A stretch of 64,000 nucleotides of DNA from Omphiscola glabra (lineage: Eukaryota > Mollusca > Gastropoda > Lymnaeidae), in the NCBI GenBank assembly GCA_964017045.1, contig OZ024798.1:6965793-7029792 (forward strand), in the 5' to 3' direction. Each line of letters opens with the position of its first letter. The stretch's first letter is position 1. The notes below the pieces were generated by a model, which saw only the letters and a program-made list of their open reading frames with translations, was not told the origin of the DNA and made no database searches. Made by a program: the position numbers and the translations under genes. Shown here piece after piece: positions 58,601-64,000 of the stretch.

Positions 58601-60898
58601 CTGAGATGGGGGAGAAGGGAGAGCCACGCAATGCTAACAGTAATAGAAGGAGGCATGAGGAGGGGAAGTGGACGGAGATGACGAGTTGGGAGGTCGACAG
58701 AAATATGGGAGAATGAATGAGAGAGAGAGAGTGACTAAAAGACACAGAGTCAGACAGACGAATGGAAGGAAAGAACAAAGAAGGAAATAAATTTATTAAA
58801 ATAAAGTAAGAGAGAGAGGGGGGAGAAGAAAAGAGAATGGAATAAAAGAGAGATTCAAACAAATATATTTTTTAATATTTTAAAAAAGATGCGACGAATG
58901 AAAACTAAGAAACTATTTATGAACTAGCGAGAACCCGGCATGCGTTGCATGCCATTCAATGAAATAAGTGTTTGTGTTTTAATTTAGTTTTAAAGTAATT
59001 TTTAAATAGAAAATATTTATTGTTTTTTTCCGTCTAGTGCGTACACAAATAAATTAGAAGTTTTTTCAACGCGTGAGCAGGCAACATATAGCTGTCCACG
59101 TGTGTAAAAAGGTTGGGTTTTGATATCCCTGGGGATAATTATGAAAATATTTTTATGTTTTGTTAAAGTCATTGATTTTCTTAATTGGTTAACATATGTT
59201 CATTTGTAAAATGAGAATATAGCTTCTTTTTTTTATATTACAACTGAAATGTCATTGGATTGAAAGATATTGTCATCCAAGTAAAAATGCATGAACTCAA
59301 TTTCCTACCATCGATATAAATGTATCGAAGAAGGTTAATTATTGATCAAATTTATTCTGAGGCTTATCTTGTACTGCACTATGCAAACTGAATGTATAGT
59401 GTATAGTGGGCTACACAGAGTTTTAAAAAAATAAATAAATCATCCACTGGATTGTAGCCCCCTTACATACGCAGAAGATGTTTTTTGCATTTAATATGCT
59501 TATTTCTTATCTAGATCAGTGAGAAGTGCATTAAAATGCTATTTGGCTATTTAGTTTTGCTACACCAATTTATTATTTAAAAGGCATATTCTTATTAAAT
59601 TTATTTTTTAATGTAGAGTTTTTACTACTTTATAAATTTCATAAAAGTTTATTTTTGGAATGAATAAAAAGTGCAAACTTATTAAATGTTAAAAATACAA
59701 AGCTAATTTAGTATTTAATTTAGCAATTTAAAAAGCAATCAATGCTATTTATTAATTTTACTTATAAGAAGGGGAATGTACATCATCAGTTTTGTCACGC
59801 TCTTTTATTAAATCAGAGAACTTTTAGCTTTGTCTGAATAGGCAATTCGCACTATAACGTCATTTGTGTGATTATTTAGAACTAATTTATTTTAATTTTA
59901 TTTCGCCTTATTGACAACGCGCTAAAGAACGCACTAACAACAACTGATGTTTAGGTTTTCCCGATAAATGTGATTACTGTGTATTTCTTTGATCATATTT
60001 TTTCTTTATAATTTTTTTTAATAACTTTTAAACACATATAAAATGCTTAAGATAGTCCCTTAGTTGTTTTTTTATATGTATTTGTAATTTATAATAATAA
60101 TACTTAAACTTTTGCGGAAATATAATATTTTTTGGGCATGCAAATTTATTCGATTTCCGTAAAATAATAGAAATTAACTATGTTTGTTTTTAAGAGTCCG
60201 AACGTATCAAAATAGTTTCGGCTCTGTGGCGTTATGTCCCTATAGCTCATTCTTATATATAATATATTCAAAGAGTCAGAGAATATAGGTGGGAAATGAA
60301 GATGGAGAGAGACAGAAGAGAGAGGTGGGAAATAGAGATGGAGAGAGACATAGGATAAAAGTGGGAATAGAGATGGATAGAGACAGAGGATGGAGGTGTA
60401 ATTTGATAAATACTGGAAGCGAGAACACCAATATTAAGTTGAATAGAAGGAATACTGCTACAACACTTACAAATAACTGCAGTTAAGAATAATTCGTTGA
60501 CATGAAAGAAAAATAGAAAGAAGCAGAAAAAGAGCTGGGGACTGAGAGTGTTAGTGAGCAAGAAAGAGTAAGATGTGGGGGTGGGGGAAGTGAGAGGGAT
60601 ATGAGAAAGAAGGGAGATTAGACGCGGTTAAACAAAAGGTTTAAAAATGTAGTAACTTTGAAATTAAGAGAATGATAAATAAAGATTAAAACAAGACAGA
60701 GAGTGAGAAAAATAACAACCAATCAGGCGGACATGAAGGACAAAAAGAACCCAACCCAAAACTATAAAACCCTGAATGAAAGACAATGCGAGAAATCTGA
60801 AGACAAACGATGGGAAACTAAAGAAAGAGAATATCTGTGATGAGATGTTTTGATGTTTGATTTCTAGACCACAGGCGGCCATCTCTTATGGTTACTAA
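49472..60898 (+). CDS. Neuromedin-U / pyrokinin / SCP-type neuropeptide GPCR (partial, multi-exon)
   Basis: Class A G-protein-coupled receptor in the plasma membrane, expected to bind an amidated neuropeptide (PRXamide type: neuromedin U, pyrokinin or capa; in molluscs small cardioactive peptide) and signal through G proteins. Exons 49472-49664, 50426-50793, 51173-51298, 55501-55583 and 57081-57214 join in frame with GT-AG borders; a candidate last exon is 60868-60898, giving about 310 residues. Visible motifs: GLPPE and the TM3 Cys in FCYL, the ERY box in [11 protein letters not shown], Trp of TM4, the ECL2 Cys in SLVCNIP, TM5 Pro, [10 protein letters not shown] in TM6, [17 protein letters not shown] in TM7, and FPCC for palmitoylation. 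LPPE, WAPFHxQRL and SGVLYFxS are hallmarks of the neuromedin-U/pyrokinin group. The N-terminus, TM1 and TM2 are absent from the window. Exact ligand class is inferred. Confidence 0.92.
49665..50425 (+). other. Receptor intron with degenerate ACATCA-type repeats
   Basis: 761-bp phase-2 intron. From about 50030 to 50395 it contains loosely repeated segments built on CACATCA and CAAAACAACATCCG. No other feature. Confidence 0.8.
50426..50793 (+). CDS. Receptor exon: TM4, ECL2, TM5, ICL3
   Basis: Acceptor TTTCCCTCAG ends at 50425 and donor GTGAGT starts at 50794. The first base completes Arg. It encodes [20 protein letters not shown] (TM4 with the conserved Trp), ECL2 with the disulfide Cys in [13 protein letters not shown]5 with [20 protein letters not shown], and a Ser-rich ICL3 ([15 protein letters not shown]) with possible phosphorylation sites, ending RMLG/V. 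Exon ends in phase 1. Confidence 0.95.
50905..51061 (+). repeat. 11-bp intronic G-rich array, about 14 units
   Basis: Unit GGGGCTGACTT repeated without indels in the 379-bp intron between the TM5 and TM6 exons. Each unit offers four G spaced by seven bases (CTGACTT), so any four adjacent units meet the usual G-quadruplex pattern on the coding strand and in the pre-mRNA. The array starts 111 bp downstream of the donor. Confidence 0.96.
51173..51298 (+). CDS. Receptor exon: TM6 and ECL3
   Basis: Acceptor ACTTCTTATTCCAG ends at 51172 and donor GTCAGA starts at 51299. Entering in phase 1, it reads [20 protein letters not shown], the TM6 CWxP motif and the QRL that is typical of the neuromedin-U/pyrokinin receptors, then [20 protein letters not shown] as ECL3 and start of TM7. 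Ends one base into a Gly codon. Confidence 0.95.
53361..53656 (+). repeat. 42-bp intronic minisatellite, about 7 units
   Basis: Unit core GTGCGATGTACAACCATCTT followed by GTCATTTGAGTTTATAGGAG. Unrelated in sequence to the large 42-bp satellite. Because the unit is a multiple of three, both strands stay open (94 codons on +, 114 on -); neither is credible as a gene inside this intron. Confidence 0.95.
54813..55350 (+). repeat. 44-bp intronic minisatellite, about 12 units, with a palindrome in each unit
   Basis: Unit core GGCAAACAAGCCTCTCAAAT followed by GTCATTTAAATGAACAAGTT and ACAT. Most units contain TCATTTAAATGA, a perfect 12-bp palindrome; the first two and one middle unit have TCATTTAATTGA instead. 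The array ends 150 bp before the TM7 exon. Confidence 0.95.
55501..55583 (+). CDS. Receptor exon: TM7 and helix 8
   Basis: Acceptor CTCTAATGTTTTACAG ends at 55500 after a long T-rich tract, and donor GTAAAC starts at 55584. It reads [20 protein letters not shown] then RYRAAFKQ, including the NPxxY motif of TM7 and the basic start of helix 8. Ends in phase 0. Reading past the donor gives an overlapping open stretch to 55769, which lacks receptor character. Confidence 0.95.
55584..57080 (+). other. 1.5-kb receptor intron
   Basis: Phase-0, AT-rich intron. TATAGTTATATGTATAG-type low complexity at about 56660-56790. Nothing else convincing. Confidence 0.8.
57081..57214 (+). CDS. Receptor exon: C-terminal tail
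   Basis: Acceptor TTGTTTGTCCCTAG ends at 57080. It encodes [14 protein letters not shown], with a Cys pair suited to palmitoylation, then [20 protein letters not shown] and a tail ending RVVF plus two bases. A donor-like GTGGGT starts at 57215. If it is not used, the frame reads five more codons to TAA at 57228-57230, so two C-termini are possible. Confidence 0.9.
57473..57638 (+). repeat. About 55-bp tandem repeat, 3 units
   Basis: Units share GTACCGAAGTACAGCCCTCT and GGTGTTAGCAGCCCCAGACG, with GTACCGAA at 57491, 57546 and 57600. Confidence 0.9.
58065..58464 (+). repeat. 25-bp minisatellite, 16 units
   Basis: Unit core TTGGAAGATGTAGGTTTTGT followed by GATGA. The 400 bp is exactly 16 units, with single-base variants. 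Overlapping - strand open stretches of 177 and 192 codons come from this repeat. Confidence 0.96.
58590..58860 (+). repeat. Purine-rich (GA) low-complexity tract
   Basis: Over about 270 bp the + strand is dominated by GAGAG, GGAGG and GAAAG motifs without a fixed period. Confidence 0.7.
58924..60270 (-). mobile_element. Helitron remnant with intact 3' terminus
   Basis: On the - strand the element ends in GGCATGCAACGCATGCC (a 7-bp stem with a 3-base loop, 58937-58953), nine bases, then CTAG (58924-58927) followed by a host T. Hairpin, CTRR and insertion before T are the defining 3' end of Helitrons. About 65 bp inside, a helicase C-terminus is preserved (next entry). The 5' end is not defined. 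A change from AT-rich to purine-rich sequence near 60270 is used as a provisional limit. Confidence 0.72.
59017..59140 (-). pseudogene. Helitron PIF1-like helicase, C-terminal fragment
   Basis: The - strand reads [13 protein letters not shown] then [13 protein letters not shown] and [13 protein letters not shown], ending at TAA (59017-59019). GQLYVACSR is motif VI of the PIF1-type helicase of Helitron Rep-Hel proteins, and a DGK-type ending shortly after it is usual. No other helicase or Rep motif was found upstream toward 60270, so only about the last 40 residues survive. Non-functional. Confidence 0.8.
60280..60396 (+). repeat. 36-bp purine-rich tandem repeat, about 3 units
   Basis: GTGGGAAAT-type units start near 60289, 60325 and 60361 and continue GATGGAGAGAGACA. 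Surrounding sequence to 60700 is also GA-rich. Confidence 0.85.
60868..60898 (+). CDS. Candidate terminal exon of the receptor
   Basis: The acceptor TTTGATTTCTAG ends at 60867. Joining the phase-2 end of the 57081-57214 exon to 60868 completes Arg and reads PQAAISYGY then TAA at 60896-60898. This gives a total of 311 codons with no frame error. The exon is only 31 bp, so the call rests on splice phase and position. An AATAAA lies at about 61702. The alternative is read-through to the TAA at 57228-57230. Confidence 0.4.
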
Positions 60899-60978
60899 AC
60901 CCGGCCTGTCTGAGCAGATTGATTAAAGTTGAAATTATAGCACCCAGCACCCTGATCGATTTCAATACCCGACAAGGG

Positions 60979-61128
60979 GCATTGTGGGACTTCCAGTTAT
61001 TGGACTAAACACTATTGGAGGTAGGAGGGGGAAATGTGGGTGGGGGATGTGGGACTTCCAGTTACTGGACTAAACACTCTTGGCGGTAGGAGGGGGAAAT
61101 GTGGGTGGGAATTGTGGGACTTCCGTTT
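60979..61128 (+). repeat. 65-bp tandem repeat, about 2.3 units
   Basis: TGTGGGACTTCCAGTTA starts units at 60983, 61048 and 61113, each followed by a GTAGGAGGGGGAAATGTGGG segment. Confidence 0.92.
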
Positions 61129-61809
61129 ATTTGAACGAAAATGAAACTAAAAAAGAGAGCCACCTTGGGACTCAACGCCCCCTACGCCCTCTTCCCACGC
61201 CACGTCCTGCCGAATATCATCCTATCTATTGAAAACTGTATCTCTTAGTCCATCGGCATGTGTGTGGGTATCAACAAATAATGAATTATACAAAAATGAA
61301 CACACAATGTTTGTTTCTCAAATTGTTACTTCTAAAAAATTGCAAAACTGGTAGGGAATCGAAACAAACTTCATTAAAAAAATATTCAACGTCTTTTCAA
61401 ATGGGGGCAGATTGAGTTAAACACCCGTCGGGTTTAAGATGCCCATCCACATTCCCAATAACATTAGTTCGTTTTGATAAGCCCATCCACATTCCCAATA
61501 ACATTAGTTCGTATAAAATTTAAGAGACACACTTTATAGTGAAGCTTTATTTATTATGTCAAAGTCTCCGTCAATCTAATTTAATCGTAAGACACATAAT
61601 TGTCCAAACGTGATCAACTGACGTGCCATTAGACTGCTCATAAAGTATTTCATGTATAAGACGTTTTAGTCGCTGGGTAGAGACCTATTTTTAGATTTTA
61701 AAATAAATGTATTTGTTTGAAATAATCTTTGACCAGATAGTTAAGAGGTGCAGCAACATTGTTTGCCATGAAAACACATTGATCTAGTAGAATGTTAATT
61801 CAAACTTTT
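61129..61809. other. Unique sequence with a short 40-bp duplication
   Basis: GCCCATCCACATTCCCAATA occurs at 61441 and 61481 as part of a 40-bp direct repeat. Nothing else recognised. Confidence 0.6.
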
Positions 61810-62085
61810 TTAATTAAAAAAATAGATAACTATATACTTCTTTAATACCAAACACAAACCAACCAGGCATGGATTAAAATCAACAAAATAGATGTTGTCA
61901 TATCTTAAAATCTCTTCGAAAGTTAACGCGCTACGAATCCTTCTGAAAGGATTAGGCCAAGGATCGGACCTTTCAAAGAAGACATCATACCACCGGCTGA
62001 CACCAGTGTCTTCCCATTTCAATAACAAGTTGTAATTAACTCTACACCGGGACAGCTGGTATTGATCGTTTTTTATTCTTCGGAT
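61810..62085 (-). other. Unidentified open stretch with protein-like composition
   Basis: The - strand reads NDQYQLSRCRVNYN, LLLKWEDTGVSRWYDVFFER, SDPWPNPFRRIRSALTFEEI and LRYDNIYFVD before becoming hydrophobic and AT-rich and stopping at 61810-61812. The first part has a mixed, non-repetitive composition unlike the surrounding AT-rich frames. It could be an exon or a transposon-derived fragment. I do not recognise a family, no start codon fits and splice borders are not clear, so no function is proposed. Confidence 0.2.
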
Positions 62086-62365
62086 TTTTTATTGGTAAAG
62101 AAGGAATTACAAAGGATAGAGTTACACGACCCATTGTCCCATACCAAATATTTCCTATATAAGACAAATAGAAATGTAAAAAGCTAAGGGATCTTAATAC
62201 AAAAATAATCAGGACGAGCTCATTATTCTGTTCATGTGCAGAAACTTGCAGTTAATAATAATTAAATTTTAGCTGTATGAATCTAAGACTTCATGCAACA
62301 CGTGTGCCCCAGAATGTTACCTAAGTTGAGACCCAAAATTGAATACACTAAGTATGGCGTAAATG

Positions 62366-62715
62366 AGTGACATCACCAAGTAGAGCGTAGATGAGAAACA
62401 TCACCAAGTAGGGACGAAGATGTGACATCACCAAGTAGGGACGAAGATGTGACATCACCAAGTAGGGACGAAGATGTGACATCACCAAGTAGGGACGAAG
62501 ATGTGACATCACCAAGTAGGGACGAAGATGTGACATCACCAAGTAGGGACGAAGATGTGACATCACCAAGTAGGGACGAAGAAGTGACATCACCAAGTAG
62601 GGCGTAGGTGAGTGACACCACCAAGAAGGGAAGACGATGGTTGAAATCACCAAGAAGATGGTTGATTATCCTAAAGTAGGGACAAAGAGGGCTAACATCA
62701 CCAAGTTGAGCGTAG
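62366..62715 (+). repeat. 27-bp minisatellite, about 9 regular units plus diverged flanks
   Basis: Unit core GTGACATCACCAAGTAGGGA followed by CGAAGAT. The core from about 62396 to 62607 is nearly perfect; units to the right are diverged. 27 is a multiple of three, so open stretches appear on both strands and are not genes. Confidence 0.95.
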
Positions 62716-63732
62716 ACGATTGAGGCAGGTTGTGGCGTAGACTTTTGATACATATCTAAATGTATTATTATTGAGTCAAGTTAGCCACAGATAGCATCTG
62801 TGCATATATAGACGATCATTAAATTAATAATGACAAACATTAACACTGAAATTTGCATAAATATTCGAGCGAAATAAGCCTGATATCAAGGAATTCTGAT
62901 TTAGAATATCAATTAATACAGCTTTACAAAATACATGAATTCATCCCTATAAATAGCAATGAATTTAGCCATAAAATGTCATTGAATTAAAAATTAGAAA
63001 TATTAAAGCGAATCTGAATAAACGTCTTTACGCCTTGCCCTCAAATGTAAAGATTGCCCCATCGCTTGCATCCGGCCATAAGTTTCTTCCCCCTACAACA
63101 TACACTGAGATCAAGCCGCTCATGCACTCGGGACATTTATGTTTAAACGTTCGGCTATCACCGTGCAGCATCTTCTCAAAGTGACGGGTCGGCGATATAA
63201 GAAACGAATGAAAAACGGGCAGCTTCTAAAACTTAGGGACGTGTGCAAGGGACGAATGCTTTAAGTCTGATCTGGGGAATATGTTTACGCGTGACGGACT
63301 TTAAATGAGTTGAACCTGGTAGCTCTGAGATACAGATGAAATCAAGTGGGTGTGTGGGGGTAGGGAGGGGTTCCGTGGGTTCAGCTGATAAGCCCGAAAC
63401 ACGTAGCACATTTGGTAAAAAATAAAGTGGTGCATAGATCCAGACACATGCTTATTTATGGTCGTCATACTTTGGTCGAAACAGATTTGTATTATGTTTG
63501 ATTTAGTGAAATAAAGATTCATAGATTTGAACGAGCACTTGGCCTAAAACCTTAAACTGCCATATATGTGAGCAATACCTGGTAAACCATATCTCGCCCA
63601 CCTACCATCCAAGCGAGACAGAAGAGGGCACATCTATTAGCTAGTCTTCTGAAAAGTCACTGCCAGGAGGCGCCCTTACTCGATGCTAAGTTAAATCATT
63701 ACGGCCTTGAGGTCTTACGGCCCTGTAACAAT
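62716..63732. other. Unique sequence, nothing recognised
   Basis: AT-rich, non-repetitive. A GTGTGTGGGGGTAGGG stretch near 63350 is low complexity. No gene called. Confidence 0.5.
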
Positions 63733-64000
63733 AATCAATGTCACATTAAAATGTCACACAAGAGCTTCATATCTTGGTATCAATGTCACATTAAAATGTC
63801 ACACAAGAGGTTCATATCTTGGTATCAATGTCACATTAAAATGTCACACAAGATCTTCATATCTTGGTATCAATGTCACATTAAAATGTCACACAAGAGG
63901 TTCATATCTTGGTATCAATGTCACATTAAAATGTCACACAAGATCTTCATAACTTGGTATCAATGTCACATTAAAATGTCACACAAGAGGTTCATATCTT
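63733..64000 (+). repeat. 45-bp minisatellite, about 6 units, running off the right edge
   Basis: Unit core ATCAATGTCACATTAAAATG followed by TCACACAAGAGGTTCATATC and TTGGT. Units alternate between AGAGG and AGATC (or AGAGC) forms, so a 90-bp two-unit repeat is visible. Confidence 0.95.

Larger units (their letters stand above)
57215..60867 (+). other. Putative last receptor intron or 3' flank
   Basis: If the donor at 57215 joins the acceptor at 60867, this 3.65-kb stretch is an intron containing two minisatellites and a Helitron remnant. If the TAA at 57228 is used, an AATAAA near 57652 could end the transcript. The segments 57231-57472 and 57639-58064 show nothing else. Confidence 0.5.

Noticed and set aside
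57974..58862. Proteins of 177 and 192 codons on the - strand
   Set aside because: Both are driven by the 25-bp repeat and the purine-rich tract; no non-repetitive domain is present.
63301..63522. 73-codon open stretch on the - strand
   Set aside because: Short, AT-rich, with no motif, splice context or similarity to a known family.

Overview
The window is eukaryotic, animal nuclear DNA. It has spliced exons with canonical GT-AG borders, AT-rich introns, relics of metazoan transposons and an exceptional load of tandem repeats. The one recognisable gene is a class A neuropeptide receptor of the neuromedin-U / pyrokinin / molluscan SCP type. Receptor type, repeat load and transposon styles fit a lophotrochozoan, most likely a gastropod mollusc. 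The species cannot be fixed from sequence alone. No bacterial genes, operons, CRISPR arrays or rRNA are present.

Layout. (1) Positions 1-34310 are one giant satellite of about 817 head-to-tail 42-bp units, running off the left edge. One + frame encodes a 14-residue unit, LAKERLKKFRQSLY, with an exact two-heptad spacing. It stays open for 2,880 codons at the left and 743 codons at the right, and runs out of the array into a short unique tail and a stop. In between, ten frameshifts or stops break it. (2) 34604-36614 is a hAT-like non-autonomous DNA transposon with perfect 15-bp terminal inverted repeats and an internal 24-bp minisatellite. (3) 36615-49200 is a gene-free belt of minisatellites with units of about 12 to 53 bp. 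The largest is a 94-unit, 44-bp array at 39807-43942. A broken non-LTR retrotransposon 3' end (47480-48019) and a possible tRNA-type SINE also lie here. (4) 49472-57214 carries five exons of the receptor on the + strand, with a candidate sixth terminal exon at 60868-60898. Its introns hold further arrays, including a G-quadruplex-prone 11-bp array and a 44-bp array whose unit contains a 12-bp palindrome. (5) 58924 to about 60270 is a Helitron remnant on the - strand, with a clear 3' hairpin-CTAG terminus and a helicase C-terminal relic. (6) 60899-64000 is intergenic or intronic, with four more small arrays and one unidentified open stretch at 61810-62085.

The receptor exons cover TM3 through the C-terminal tail. 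The exon for the N-terminus, TM1 and TM2 was not found, so the upstream intron may exceed 49 kb and could contain the whole 42-bp satellite. About 45 kb of the 64 kb is tandem repeat. The most unusual feature is the coiled-coil-compatible 42-bp satellite; whether it is ever translated is unresolved, and its scattered frame lesions argue against translation of the whole array.
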